A stretch of DNA of 35,939 nucleotides, from contig QZJF01000017.1 of the NCBI GenBank assembly GCA_003599255.1, forward strand, positions 1 to 35,939, read 5' to 3'. Below, one piece after another: positions 21,896-31,742 of this stretch. The notes beneath the pieces were generated by a model that had not been told where the DNA came from, searched no databases, and worked only from the letters and a program-made list of their open reading frames with translations. Origin of the DNA: a candidate division WWE3 bacterium. Lineage in GTDB: Bacteria; Patescibacteriota; WWE3; UBA101185; UBA10185. Each line of letters begins with the position of its first letter. Position 1 is the stretch's first letter. The position numbers and the translations under genes were made by a program.

Positions 21896-22289
21896 GAGGC
21901 GCTCCGGGTTTGTGAATTATGTAAGTTACAACGCCCCATATGTAAAAATCTCTGATACCCTCAGCTATTTCCTCCGAGAATCCGGAACCGTCGTCCGTGG
22001 AAAGAATGGCAGTTTTACCTTTAAGTGTAAGTCTCCTGACCACGAAGTCCCCATCCAAAAACGCCAGTACAATGCTGTTGTTCCGTGCTTTCACGGATTT
22101 GTCAACGATAAGAACGTCTCCTGTGAAAATCCCTGCCGCTTTCATAGAACCGCTCTTACATCTCACAAAAAATGTTGCTGGCGGGTTTTTCACCAACAGA
22201 GAATTTAGATCTAAAAGTTTTTCTTTGTAATCCTCGGCCGGACTGGGAAATCCTTTAGGGGTTGCCTGTGGGGACATAAAAGAAATCAT
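21888..22289 (-). CDS. umuD: UmuD-like S24 protein with altered catalytic site
   Basis: 133 aa, aligning without gaps to E. coli UmuD from 'GFPSPAEDY' (residue 13) onward. The nucleophile Ser is at residue 48 ('SGSMKAAG'). The residue equivalent to the general base Lys97 is Arg85 ('FVVRRL', codons AGG AGA). The N-terminal arm is only 12 residues, versus 24 in E. coli, and the residue before the conserved Gly is Lys rather than Cys or Ala. The protein may thus resemble processed UmuD' and skip self-cleavage. It is transcribed from its own leaderless promoter after mutL. Confidence 0.88.
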   Translation of the reverse strand: MISFMSPQATPKGFPSPAEDYKEKLLDLNSLLVKNPPATFFVRCKSGSMKAAGIFTGDVLIVDKSVKARNNSIVLAFLDGDFVVRRLTLKGKTAILSTDDGSGFSEEIAEGIRDFYIWGVVTYIIHKPGAPHD

Positions 22290-22299
22290 ACATATGTAT
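22288..22299. promoter_or_regulatory. Palindrome over umuD -10 and start (possible operator)
   Basis: ATACATATGTAT, a perfect 12-bp palindrome, overlaps the -10 box, the predicted start site and the first base pairs of the ATG. It sits where a repressor such as LexA would block initiation. No second copy upstream of another SOS gene was found in this window, so its identity as a LexA box is unproven. Confidence 0.4.
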
Positions 22300-22324
22300 T
22301 AACCGAAGATAACCCGAATGTCAA
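22296..22324 (-). promoter_or_regulatory. Consensus leaderless promoter of umuDC
   Basis: TTGACA (complement of 22319-22324), a 17-nt spacer and TAATAC (complement of 22296-22301), then 6 nt to the ATG at 22289. It begins 6 nt after the mutL stop, so umuDC can be expressed apart from mutSL. Confidence 0.8.
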
Positions 22325-22330
22325 GAGTTG

Positions 22331-24013
22331 CTATTTCCTTCTCTTAAAAAGCCTTTCGAGTTCTTGGATTGTTATAACAGCCTTAACTGGTCGGCCATGC
22401 GGGCAGGTATAAATGTAATTTTTCTCTTCCAGTTTATCCAGTATATTTTTACGCTCCTCCGAAGTAAGTCTTTCACCCGCCTTAATTGCACCCCTGCAGG
22501 CTAGATATGAGACTGTTTTTTCTGATCTCTTATCTATGTCAGAAATCTTGCCCACTGCAGCAATGTCTTCCATAAGTTCAAGAATTAAAGACACAATATC
22601 ATGTGAATTGAAAATCTCGGGAACGGCCGTAACTTTCCAGGACCCTGAACCAAACTCGGTAATATCAAAACCCAGATTTTCAAAAACTTTAACGGTCTCA
22701 TACATCAATGCCTGTTTGGACAAAGGAATATCTACAATTACCGGTGTCCGAAGCGGATATGTTTTTTTTTCTTTAGTAATGTCAAGAAAAGCTTTTAAAT
22801 ATTGCTCATACAAGATACTTTCATGGGCAGCGTGCTGATCGATCAAAATTAACCCCTCCCGGGAGGGAAAGAGAATGTAAGTGTCTCCTACTTGTATGGA
22901 TTCTCCGGAAATATCCTCCTCCGACAAGCCCTTGATGTTCCATGTATCAACTGTGTCTTTGAGCTTCAAAAAAGGAGTCTTAAGTGCTTTTTTATCGTAA
23001 ACGTAATCAATAACATAGGTGTTATCGTTGCTTAACAAGGTTTCATTTACAACTTTCTGTAGCAATTGCAGGATGCCTGACTCATTCCAAAATCTTATTT
23101 CTTTTTTTCGCGGATGTATATTTACATCTACCATATTTGGCTCGGTTTCAACAAATATTACATATGAGGGAAACGCTTTGGTATCGATTAAGTTACCGTA
23201 CGCAGTTTTGACCGCTTTTGCCACCGAAGCGACTGTAACCGGTCTGTTGTTCACATACAAGAACTGAGTGTCCCTTGAGTATCGACAAAATTGCGGTTTA
23301 GAAATATAACCTTTGATTGAGGTATTACCTTCGGAAGTTTCGAAGTAATACATATTTTCCGCAACGTTCATGCCCAGTAATGCATTCAATCTGACGGGCA
23401 GTGTGTCGGACTTCTTCAGAAATATCTGCGTACTTCCTCTACGGGAAAACTTAAATTCTATTGTCCTAAAAGCAAAGGCGTAATCTATAAAAACTTCCAT
23501 TATATGTTTGAGCTCTGTTTGCGGCGAGTTTAAAAACCGCTTTCTTACAGGAACATTAAAAAAAAGATTCCTAACTTCAACAATTGTCCCCGGGTTTATA
23601 CCTACAGGTTTTTCAGACTCAAGAATACCGCCTTGAATTACAATTTCAGAACCGAATTCTGCTGTATGTTTCCGGCTTTTTATTACAAGTGTTGAAATAG
23701 ATGCTATGCTTCCAAGCGCCTCGCCCCGAAATCCCAACGATTTAATAGTATGTAAATCCTCATCACTTTTAATTTTGCTCGTGTGGTGTGAGAGATAGCA
23801 TTTCAACAAATCCTCTTTTGACATCCCATCCCCATCATCTGCTATTCGAATTAAACCCAGTCCGACATCTTCGACTTCTATGGCTATTTTTGAAGAATGA
23901 GCATCTATAGCATTTTCCAAAAGTTCCTTAATAACGGAAGCGGGGCGTTCTATGACTTCGCCTGCGGCAATTCTGTCTACAACATCTTGTGGGAGCGATC
24001 GTATTTCAGACAT
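22331..24013 (-). CDS. mutL: DNA mismatch repair protein MutL (endonuclease type)
   Basis: 560 aa. The GHKL ATPase end has 'ENAIDAHSS', 'DDGDGM' and 'GFRGEALGSIASIS' in the first 110 residues. The C-terminal half has the endonuclease motif DQHAAHESILYE (DQHAx2Ex4E, about residues 389-400), then 'ACRGAIKAGE' (near 504) and 'CPHGRPV' (near 535), which complete the metal site. It therefore should nick DNA after MutS recognition, the usual arrangement where MutH is absent. It overlaps mutS by 8 nt (ATGTCTGA). Confidence 0.97.
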   Translation of the reverse strand: MSEIRSLPQDVVDRIAAGEVIERPASVIKELLENAIDAHSSKIAIEVEDVGLGLIRIADDGDGMSKEDLLKCYLSHHTSKIKSDEDLHTIKSLGFRGEALGSIASISTLVIKSRKHTAEFGSEIVIQGGILESEKPVGINPGTIVEVRNLFFNVPVRKRFLNSPQTELKHIMEVFIDYAFAFRTIEFKFSRRGSTQIFLKKSDTLPVRLNALLGMNVAENMYYFETSEGNTSIKGYISKPQFCRYSRDTQFLYVNNRPVTVASVAKAVKTAYGNLIDTKAFPSYVIFVETEPNMVDVNIHPRKKEIRFWNESGILQLLQKVVNETLLSNDNTYVIDYVYDKKALKTPFLKLKDTVDTWNIKGLSEEDISGESIQVGDTYILFPSREGLILIDQHAAHESILYEQYLKAFLDITKEKKTYPLRTPVIVDIPLSKQALMYETVKVFENLGFDITEFGSGSWKVTAVPEIFNSHDIVSLILELMEDIAAVGKISDIDKRSEKTVSYLACRGAIKAGERLTSEERKNILDKLEEKNYIYTCPHGRPVKAVITIQELERLFKRRK

Positions 24014-26627
24014 TCCATTCCCTATCCCAAATTTGTTTTATTTCGGCCAGAATATTTAAAGCTTCCAGAGGTGTGGTTCTGCTTAAATCTATTTCCTTCA
24101 GTTTCTCGGCCAACAAAACCGACATGTCCGTTTGAACCAAAATGGGCTCCGCAATAGATAATTTGGGGACATCCTCTGTGAATTTTTCACGAAGCTCGGA
24201 GAGTTTCAATGCTGCCTTCTCACAAACTTCCTGCGGTACGCCGGCAATACGGGCTACCTGTATACCAAAGCTGTGTTCTGATCCACCGCGCTTTACTTTG
24301 TGCAAGAACACCGGCTCGTGCTCAATTTCCGAAACGGCGACATGATAATTCTTAATCCGGTCCGGATGCCTGTTTTCAAGTTCCTGAAGTTCATGGTAAT
24401 GCGTTGCGAACAAGGTTTTGGGTCCGTTCGCTCCTGAAATCAAATACTCTGCCACAGACCAAGCGATACTTATACCATCGTATGTGCTTGTGCCTCTCCC
24501 AATTTCATCCATCACAATAAGGCTTCTATCAGTTGCATCGTTAAGTATACTTGCTGTTTCAAGCATCTCAACCATAAAAGTCGAAAGACCGGACGAAATG
24601 GAATCCGATGCGCCACTTCTTACAAATATTTTATCTACCGGAGTGATTTTAGCCTCTTCGGCTGGAACAAAACTTCCTATTTGCGCCATTAAAACAATGA
24701 CGGCAACCTGCCTTATAAACACGGATTTCCCGGCCATGTTGGGACCCGTCACAATAAGTAACTGATGGTCTCCGTTATTAAGATACACATCATTGGAAAT
24801 GAACTCCCCGGCATCAAGAGACATTTCGACCGATGGATGTCTTCCGTCTTTGATGGAGATAACTCCGTCATCACAAAGTTGAGGCCTGGTTAAATCCATT
24901 TCCTGCGCGAGTCTCGAAAAGCACACGAGACAATCAAGTTCGGCAATAGCCTCCGATGTCATCAAAATATCACTTGTATATTCCATTATTTCTTCTACTG
25001 TTTTGAGAAAAATGCCGTACTCAATCTCTTTTATTCTGTCCTCGGCAGTTAAAATTATATCCTCATGCTCTTTAAGTTCGGAGGTTATAAACCTTTCCGC
25101 GTTTACCAAAGTTTGTTTACGTACATAATCTGCCGGGACCAGATGGAGGTTGGATTTTGAGATTTCAATGTAATATCCGAACACCTGATTAAATTTTACC
25201 TTTAACGAGTTTATGCCTGTTCTCTCTTTTTCCCTCTGTTCAAGATTAATAACGTAGTCCTTGCTGCTAAGAATTTTGGACTTAAGTTCATCTAACTCAC
25301 GCGACACCCCGGTTCTTACAAAATTACCGTTCTTTGGGTCTAAAGGAGGTTCTTCAACAATAGTATCGGATATTATTTTTGCAATTGTTGTAATTCTGGG
25401 AGATATGCCTTTACCTATTTTGGTAACATAAGGATTTTCCTGGTTTCTTGCGTTACCGCCGATTTCTGCCGCCCATATCAACGAGTCCCTAAGGTTTATT
25501 ACATCTTTTGGATTTCCTATCCCAACCGACAGACGCGATAACAATCTGTCAATGTCCCTTATGTTTTCCAAACCCGTTATCGTTTCATCCCGGTATGACC
25601 TGTTAGTTATTAAAAAATCTATACCGTCATAAATTTCTTCTAGTGAGGATCTGTCTTTTAATGGACGAACCAATTTACGACGGAGCAGTCTCCCTCCCAT
25701 TGCAGTAGAGGTCTTGTCTAAAATGCCTATAAGAGAGCCTTTCTTTGATCCTTCCTTGATGGTACTGAAAAACTCCAAGTTGAACATTGTGGATCTATCT
25801 AAGCTTACGGCGTCCTCGCCCAAAATCACCGAGATTTTTTTGATATGATACAAATCCCTTTTCTGAGTAAATTTAAGGTACCCCAGCAATGCAGAAGAAG
25901 CCTTCTGTGCGGTCTGTAAATCCTCTATTTCAAAGGAAGACAGGCTGTGGATTCCGAAATGATCCTTCAATACATCCTTTGCCCGGGATGCATATGTATG
26001 CCATTCGGCAAACGGATATATGTTTAAATTTTTGTGAATCTTAAGTGACTTTAAAGTCTTACCGTCATTGTAAATCTCATCCGAAAGCACACATTCTGAG
26101 GGGCTAAACTTAGCTATTTCATTAGTTATTACATTCTCAAAATTTACTAACGGATATTCTGCACAAACAAAGGCTCCTGTAGACAGATCAGCCAGGGCTA
26201 CACCAAAAACCGACTCTTCCTTATGTAGAGCAAGAATAAAATTATTTTCTTTTCTTTCCAGAGATACACTCTCCAAGACGGTGCCCGGTGTTACCACTCG
26301 CACTACCTGGCGCTCTACGAGTCCTGGTTCCTTTGTATCTCCAATTTGCTCACATATCGCAACTTTATGTCCTGCTTTTATAAGTTTGGATAAGTACGAT
26401 TCCAATGCATGATATGGAATACCTGACATGGGTATTCTGCCGTCCCGTCCTCTTGATCTACTTGTTAGTGTAATATCAAGTATTTCGGCCCCAAGTTTTG
26501 CGTCATCAAGAAACATTTCATAAAAATCCCCTAATCTGAAGAGAACAATACAATCCTTGTAACCCTCTTTTATTTTCATATACTGCTGCATCATTGGAGT
26601 TGTAAAGATATTTGGTGTGTTGGGCAT
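24006..26627 (-). CDS. mutS: DNA mismatch repair protein MutS
   Basis: 873 aa. The mismatch-reading Phe-x-Glu lies in 'GDFYEMF' (about residue 35). The ATPase has Walker A 'TGPNMAGKS' near residue 630, Walker B/signature 'DEIGRGTSTYDG' near 705, and 'FATHYHEL' downstream. The domains (mismatch binding, connector, core/lever, clamp, ATPase) are full length. It heads the mutS-mutL pair. A -10-like TAGAAT (complement of 26637-26642) lies 9 nt before the ATG and overlaps the promoter of the divergent gene at 26648. Confidence 0.98.
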   Translation of the reverse strand: MPNTPNIFTTPMMQQYMKIKEGYKDCIVLFRLGDFYEMFLDDAKLGAEILDITLTSRSRGRDGRIPMSGIPYHALESYLSKLIKAGHKVAICEQIGDTKEPGLVERQVVRVVTPGTVLESVSLERKENNFILALHKEESVFGVALADLSTGAFVCAEYPLVNFENVITNEIAKFSPSECVLSDEIYNDGKTLKSLKIHKNLNIYPFAEWHTYASRAKDVLKDHFGIHSLSSFEIEDLQTAQKASSALLGYLKFTQKRDLYHIKKISVILGEDAVSLDRSTMFNLEFFSTIKEGSKKGSLIGILDKTSTAMGGRLLRRKLVRPLKDRSSLEEIYDGIDFLITNRSYRDETITGLENIRDIDRLLSRLSVGIGNPKDVINLRDSLIWAAEIGGNARNQENPYVTKIGKGISPRITTIAKIISDTIVEEPPLDPKNGNFVRTGVSRELDELKSKILSSKDYVINLEQREKERTGINSLKVKFNQVFGYYIEISKSNLHLVPADYVRKQTLVNAERFITSELKEHEDIILTAEDRIKEIEYGIFLKTVEEIMEYTSDILMTSEAIAELDCLVCFSRLAQEMDLTRPQLCDDGVISIKDGRHPSVEMSLDAGEFISNDVYLNNGDHQLLIVTGPNMAGKSVFIRQVAVIVLMAQIGSFVPAEEAKITPVDKIFVRSGASDSISSGLSTFMVEMLETASILNDATDRSLIVMDEIGRGTSTYDGISIAWSVAEYLISGANGPKTLFATHYHELQELENRHPDRIKNYHVAVSEIEHEPVFLHKVKRGGSEHSFGIQVARIAGVPQEVCEKAALKLSELREKFTEDVPKLSIAEPILVQTDMSVLLAEKLKEIDLSRTTPLEALNILAEIKQIWDREWNV

Positions 26628-26647
26628 TACTATAGTATTCTATCAAT

Positions 26648-27247
26648 ATGCAGGAAAACATTAAAATACGAGGAAAAGTCGGAATATCTCCAATGTTTTT
26701 TATTATATTTTTTGCAGTGGCGATCGGTTTTGTGTTTTATTTGAAAAACAGGGAAGTCCCGCCATCAAACACAAACGTGAAAGAGTCAAACACAGAAGTA
26801 AAGAGGTTGGAAAGAGATAGAGATCAAACTAAGAAACCTCCCGCAATACCATCCTCTAATGGTGAAGGAAGTGCAGAACAGGAAAAAATAATCGGGGAAA
26901 AAGTAGATGCGGGTTACAGAGGAATGATAATTATTTTTAAAGACGAGGGATCGTTTTCGGAAACCGAACGTCAGGAAATTAGAAAAAAGGTCGCGGAACC
27001 TTTCTTCGACTACAATTTTGATAACAAAACAGAATACACACTAATGCAAATAGACAGATACACCGGGGAAGGCTATAAGTACAACATTTACGCGTATGCC
27101 GGCGGCGGGATACAAACCAGCTTTTTATTCGGTTCGGTTGACCCGCTTGAGTGGTGGACACCGGAATGTATGAACGAGTGTTTGTTTACGCCGGAATTCG
27201 AAAAGAATCACCCTGAAGTCGTGTCCGCATATAAATCCGGTCTATGA
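26648..27247 (+). CDS. Membrane-anchored extracytoplasmic orphan protein
   Basis: 199 aa. A TM helix (residues 14-33) is followed by a charged, Lys/Pro-rich linker (about 35-80) and a small domain ('GYRGMIIIFKDEGSFSETERQEIRKK' near 88-113, 'YNIYAYAGGGIQTS', and 'WWTPECMNECLF' with two Cys). No family was found. Its start overlaps the mutS promoter region by less than 25 nt, and its stop overlaps the glycosyltransferase start by 4 nt (ATGA), so it may be a partner of that protein. Confidence 0.7.
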   Translation: MQENIKIRGKVGISPMFFIIFFAVAIGFVFYLKNREVPPSNTNVKESNTEVKRLERDRDQTKKPPAIPSSNGEGSAEQEKIIGEKVDAGYRGMIIIFKDEGSFSETERQEIRKKVAEPFFDYNFDNKTEYTLMQIDRYTGEGYKYNIYAYAGGGIQTSFLFGSVDPLEWWTPECMNECLFTPEFEKNHPEVVSAYKSGL

Positions 27248-28800
27248 GCATGCAAAAAAATTTAACTATCTTACTTGCAATCCTACTTATATTTGGAGGT
27301 TTGTTAAGAATTTATCACATAGAGTTTGGGTTGCCTCACAGCTTTTACGCGGACGAGCCTGAATTTTCAGAACTTGCCATAAAATATACTTACGAGATCA
27401 GAGATATTTTGAAAAACGGTGACTACTATAAATTAATTCCTATCTCATATGTTTATGGCACCTTACCGACATACATTCTCACGCTTCTGGTTATGGGGTT
27501 CAGTAAAATGAGCAACCTGTTCAACATACCTTTTGACAAGACCACTTTATTCATTTTTCAAAGAGTGATAACAGCTTTAACTTCTACCTTCCTTATTTTT
27601 ATAGGCGCTCATTTGTACAAAGCTACGATAAATAATAAATCCTGGTTTGGTTTTGCGACTACCGCCGGTCTTCTTGCGTTAAATTGGAAATTGATAGTAC
27701 ACGCTCACTATGTCAATGCAGATATTTTCCTTTCGCTGTTTATTGCTTTGTCAATTTATTATCTGGCTAAGTATCTTGAAAAAGAGATTTCAACAGGACA
27801 GCTGGTTTTGAGTGCGCTCTTCTTTGGGGCGGCTGCAGGAACAAAAATCACTGCCATGATAACCTTCCCTCTTCATCTTGCCCTCATTCTATGGAAAAAA
27901 GATTACAGGGGCGCTATTGCTTATGGCTTCATAGTCTTTGGGATCTTTGCGTTAACCAATCCCTTTTCAGTCATATTTGCCCAGGACTTTGCCTATCGGG
28001 TTTTCACACTTTCATCAAAAGAAGCCGGCCTTGTTTTTGACTCGGTCGATCTGTCAGTAACAAAATATATTGAGGCACTTATTTTCATGGCAACTCCCGT
28101 GTTTTTTATCACTTCCCTTTACGGGATGTACACCGCGTTAAAGGAAAGGGTAAACGGAAATAAAAATGTTCTTTTAATGGGAACCATATTAATCTATCTT
28201 TTATTTTTTACATTTCAGTCACGCAGAATTGACAGATGGCTGCTTCCGATTTTGCCTTTAATTCTAGTTTACACTGCTGCCGGACTAGAAAAACTAAAAA
28301 CGGAGTTCAAATTTAGAAAAGTGTTACTTACTGTGGTAATCGCCGGCGGCTTTCAGTATGCTTTTTACATCGGGCTTTTACTATCGCAGTTTCAAAGAAA
28401 TACTCCAAAATCAGAAGCATATCTGTGGGCTAAAGAAAACCTGCCGGCTACATCTACGAAACTTGCTTATACCGAGGAGGGTTTAGATCCCTTAAACAAA
28501 CTTCCGTACTCCAGGGTGCGCAAATTCGAGGTATACGCCTCGGAAAATGCACAATTTTTTATGCCCGAAGAGCCCTATCTTTATGATTATGTGATTATTT
28601 CTTCAAGACCTATGGAAAACTTCAAGAAACCTGAGGTAAAGAAACAATATCCGTTTTACTATGCACGTTGGAAATCATTTGAGGAAACGCTCCAAGATAC
28701 AAGCAAGTTTGAACTTGTAAAAGACTTCACTGTAAGTAAACCCAATTTAATTCCTCTTTCGGACGTTTTTATTTACAAAAGAATTACAGGTAATCTCTGA
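27244..28800 (+). CDS. GT-C fold membrane glycosyltransferase (PMT-like)
   Basis: 518 aa with about 11-12 TM helices. The first outer loop carries '[15 protein letters not shown]' (Asp37-Glu38), the acidic pair used by GT-C enzymes such as protein O-mannosyltransferases and ArnT-like lipid-sugar transferases. '[20 protein letters not shown]' fits the second conserved loop. The C-terminal about 130 residues form a soluble outer domain. It probably transfers a sugar from a polyprenyl-phosphate donor to a surface acceptor. Its last 17 nt overlap the convergent rpoD gene. Confidence 0.8.
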   Translation: MSMQKNLTILLAILLIFGGLLRIYHIEFGLPHSFYADEPEFSELAIKYTYEIRDILKNGDYYKLIPISYVYGTLPTYILTLLVMGFSKMSNLFNIPFDKTTLFIFQRVITALTSTFLIFIGAHLYKATINNKSWFGFATTAGLLALNWKLIVHAHYVNADIFLSLFIALSIYYLAKYLEKEISTGQLVLSALFFGAAAGTKITAMITFPLHLALILWKKDYRGAIAYGFIVFGIFALTNPFSVIFAQDFAYRVFTLSSKEAGLVFDSVDLSVTKYIEALIFMATPVFFITSLYGMYTALKERVNGNKNVLLMGTILIYLLFFTFQSRRIDRWLLPILPLILVYTAAGLEKLKTEFKFRKVLLTVVIAGGFQYAFYIGLLLSQFQRNTPKSEAYLWAKENLPATSTKLAYTEEGLDPLNKLPYSRVRKFEVYASENAQFFMPEEPYLYDYVIISSRPMENFKKPEVKKQYPFYYARWKSFEETLQDTSKFELVKDFTVSKPNLIPLSDVFIYKRITGNL

Positions 28801-29902
28801 GACGTTTGCTTCGAGAAGGATGACGCAATTTCCTCAGCGCTTTCGCTTCTATCTGTCTTATTCTTTCTCGTGTAACGCCAAATTCTTTGCCTACCTCTTC
28901 AAGTGTCCTAGTTCGTCCGTCCTTAAGCCCAAAACGAAGTTCCAACACCTTTCTTTCCCTCGGGTTTAAAGTATCCAAAACATCCTCTATATGGTCTTTT
29001 AGCAATTCCCGGCTGGCAGCTTCAAATGGAGATAGAGTAGACTCATCCTCAATAAATTCTTTAAGTCTGGTGTCTTCTTCTTTCCCTACAGGTGTCTCAA
29101 GTGACGTAGTTTCCTGAGATATTTTAACGATTTCGTAAGCTTTCTCGGGCTCAATCTCCATAACCTTTGCTACTTCTTCCGGAAGTGGCGTTCTTTCCAA
29201 CTTTTGTTCCAAATCACGTTCAATTTTCTTGTATTTGTTTATTGTTTCTACCATGTGAACCGGAATACGTATTGTCTTGGCCTGATCTGCTATAGCTCTG
29301 GTAATAGCTTGGCGTATCCACCAGGTTGCGTATGTGGAAAACTTAAATCCTCTTCTCCAGTCAAACTTTTCTACAGCACGCATCAAACCAATATTACCCT
29401 CCTGAATTAAGTCCAAAAATTGCAACCCTCGCCCCATGTATCTTTTGGCTATGGATACAACGAGTCTAAGGTTGGCCCTGGCCAGCATCTCTGCCGCCTT
29501 GGCGTCATTCTTTTCGGCTCTTTTGGCAAGTGACACTTCTTCTTCTGCCGTTAAAAGATCGTATTTTCCGATTTCTCTCAGGTACATCCTAACCGGGTCC
29601 GCAGATAAGGTCTTGTCCAGCTTGATCTTTGATAAGTCAATCTCTTCCATTTCAGCCAATTTCTCGGCTTCTTTTTCAGAGGCAACATCAAATACATCAA
29701 CACCGGCTTCCAATAATTTCTCATAAAGGAAATCCAACAACTCAATGTTTTCTTCTGCGTTTGGAAATAGCTCCAAAACATTGTCTATTGTTAAGTAACC
29801 GGCTTTTTTTCCTTTTGAAACAAGTTTATTTATGGTAGCTTCATTTATTTCGATATTTTTACTTTTTGGGGTTTCTTTGTTTTTTTGAGATTTTCTAGGC
29901 AT
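28784..29902 (-). CDS. rpoD: RNA polymerase primary sigma factor
   Basis: 372 aa with sigma regions 1.2 ('[21 protein letters not shown]', about 102-122), 2 ('[13 protein letters not shown]', '[22 protein letters not shown]', '[17 protein letters not shown]'), 3 and 4 ('[28 protein letters not shown]', about 335-362). Region 2.4 and 4.2 residues are standard, consistent with the TTGACA/TATAAT promoters seen in this window. The N-terminal part is short and acidic, without the long E. coli insert. It starts 17 nt after the dnaG stop, a widespread primase-sigma pairing. Confidence 0.97.
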   Translation of the reverse strand: MPRKSQKNKETPKSKNIEINEATINKLVSKGKKAGYLTIDNVLELFPNAEENIELLDFLYEKLLEAGVDVFDVASEKEAEKLAEMEEIDLSKIKLDKTLSADPVRMYLREIGKYDLLTAEEEVSLAKRAEKNDAKAAEMLARANLRLVVSIAKRYMGRGLQFLDLIQEGNIGLMRAVEKFDWRRGFKFSTYATWWIRQAITRAIADQAKTIRIPVHMVETINKYKKIERDLEQKLERTPLPEEVAKVMEIEPEKAYEIVKISQETTSLETPVGKEEDTRLKEFIEDESTLSPFEAASRELLKDHIEDVLDTLNPRERKVLELRFGLKDGRTRTLEEVGKEFGVTRERIRQIEAKALRKLRHPSRSKRLRDYL

Positions 29903-29919
29903 TAGTAAACCAATTAAAT

Positions 29920-31692
29920 TTATACGCTTAAATTTTCGAGACTGGCGCGTTCTTGCATAAGCGACTCGAATTCTTTAGTTAATTTTGTCTTGCGTTTGTC
30001 GTCTTTTTCTCTCTCTGCGATGCTTATCTGTTCGGTCAATAATGTCATTTTTTGAGAAATACTGTCCCTCTTAATCCTACTAACTACCTGTCGAATTTCC
30101 CTTGCAAGACCTGTAGGATCGTTCAATAGGTCCGTGTGGTCCCACATGTAGAGGTCGAAAAAGAACTCACGGTAACTGCTGTCTTCGAGCTTTTCTGAGA
30201 ACTGATTTGGAATAAATTCCCCGGACTCCTTTCTATATTTTAATAGAGAGGCAAAAATACCTCGCAGAGTCTCATTTTTAAAGTCCTCAGGGTTAAGCTT
30301 ATACGCAAATTCCCTGAACGTGTCAAGCTCCGTCTTAAGCAATAGTGATATTATATACGATTCTAGTGATTGTTTCGATAAAAATACGGACTTTTGGATA
30401 TCCGAAGAGGCCATTTCAGCAGATTTGCCCGGATCGGAAAACATAGAAAGTACGGTTTCCTGCGACAAATCAAGCTCTTTGGCTATTTGCTTGGAATAGT
30501 GATCGATAAGCACTTTGTTTTGAATTCTTGAAAACCAGGGCATTATCTCCTCCATAATTTTCTTTTTCCCCTCAGGGGAATTCTTATTGTAACGCTTTAT
30601 TACTGAAAGAAGTATAAAGTCATATGCAGGGATCGAATTGTTGAGAACCTCCTTTGCAGTAGTAGGGTCCTTTTTAATCACCTCGTCTAAGTCCTTATAT
30701 CCGTCGGGTATTACCGCGGCGCGTACATTGAAATCCATGTTCTCCCCCAGTTCTATAGCCCGTAATACAGCGGAAACTCCTGCGGAATCAGCATCAAAAC
30801 AAAATATGATGTCCTTGGTATACCTTGCTAATATTTTGAGTTGCTCCGTTGTGAGCGAAGTGCCTGACGATGCAATTACATTTTCTATACCTGCCTGATG
30901 CGCACTTATAACGTCCATCTGTCCCTCCACAAAAACTGCGCCTTCTTTCTTTATGGCAAGCTTTGCTTTATCCAACCCATATAAAAACGAACTTTTTCTA
31001 AAAATCAGCGTCTCATTCGTGTTTAAGTATTTTGGCTCTCGGTTAATTATGGTTCTTCCCGTAAAACCAAGGACTTTTCCATCTACCGAAACAAGCGGGA
31101 ATAATACGCGCCCCCTGAATTTATCGACATAGTCGCTGTTGCCCCTTTTTACACTCACCCCGGCCAATACAAGATCCTCCCTATTCAGCCCTCTCTTCTC
31201 CAGAAACCCGGTGATCACATTGGAAGTATCGGGGGCGTACCCAAGCATAAACTTCTTGATTGTGGAATCCGATAACCCCCTGTTTTTTCTCAAATAATCA
31301 AGCCCGGGCTTGCCGAGGTCATGAGTTGTCAGAAGGAGATGGTAAAACTTTGTTGACAGTTCGTTAATATAATAAATTTGTTTTTTTAATTTGGTATTGG
31401 GATCAAGAGTATTTTTCTCAATTTTGACACCTGCGCGTTCGGCTAACATTTCCAGGGCATTCATAAACTCAATCCCCTCAATTTTTTGGATAAATGAAAT
31501 AATGTCGCCTGACTCACCACATCCGAAACATTTAAAAATCTGCAATTCCGGGGAGACCATGAAAGAAGGCGTGTTTTCAGTATGAAACGGACACACGCCC
31601 TTAAAATTTTTTCCGGCTTTTTTTAATGAAACATATCTACCAACAACGTCTACTATGTCCAACTTCTGTTTTATTTCGGATACAGCATCCAT
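29920..31692 (-). CDS. dnaG: DNA primase
   Basis: 590 aa. The CHC2 zinc finger uses C34, H37, C55 and C58. The toprim catalytic core holds '[26 protein letters not shown]' around residues 252-277 and the acidic 'FCFDADSAG' near 294-302. The C-terminal helicase-binding part (about 430-590) is degenerate. It makes RNA primers for replication. I start it at the ATG at 31692; TTGTTT (complement of 31723-31728), 17 nt, TATACC (complement of 31700-31705) and 7 nt precede it. A longer frame to 31746 would read across this promoter. Confidence 0.95.
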   Translation of the reverse strand: MDAVSEIKQKLDIVDVVGRYVSLKKAGKNFKGVCPFHTENTPSFMVSPELQIFKCFGCGESGDIISFIQKIEGIEFMNALEMLAERAGVKIEKNTLDPNTKLKKQIYYINELSTKFYHLLLTTHDLGKPGLDYLRKNRGLSDSTIKKFMLGYAPDTSNVITGFLEKRGLNREDLVLAGVSVKRGNSDYVDKFRGRVLFPLVSVDGKVLGFTGRTIINREPKYLNTNETLIFRKSSFLYGLDKAKLAIKKEGAVFVEGQMDVISAHQAGIENVIASSGTSLTTEQLKILARYTKDIIFCFDADSAGVSAVLRAIELGENMDFNVRAAVIPDGYKDLDEVIKKDPTTAKEVLNNSIPAYDFILLSVIKRYNKNSPEGKKKIMEEIMPWFSRIQNKVLIDHYSKQIAKELDLSQETVLSMFSDPGKSAEMASSDIQKSVFLSKQSLESYIISLLLKTELDTFREFAYKLNPEDFKNETLRGIFASLLKYRKESGEFIPNQFSEKLEDSSYREFFFDLYMWDHTDLLNDPTGLAREIRQVVSRIKRDSISQKMTLLTEQISIAEREKDDKRKTKLTKEFESLMQERASLENLSV

Positions 31693-31699
31693 TAGAGTT

Positions 31700-31728
31700 G
31701 GTATAGCATAATTAAAGTTAATAAACAA
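31700..31728 (-). promoter_or_regulatory. Leaderless promoter of dnaG-rpoD
   Basis: TTGTTT (complement of 31723-31728), a 17-nt spacer and TATACC (complement of 31700-31705), with 7 nt to the ATG at 31692. Confidence 0.6.
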
Positions 31729-31742
31729 ACAAAGACCTGAGT

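Noticed and set aside
24142-24765. Plus-strand ORFs inside mutS (67 and 115 codons)
   Set aside because: Antisense shadows of a strongly conserved gene, with no SD or promoter.
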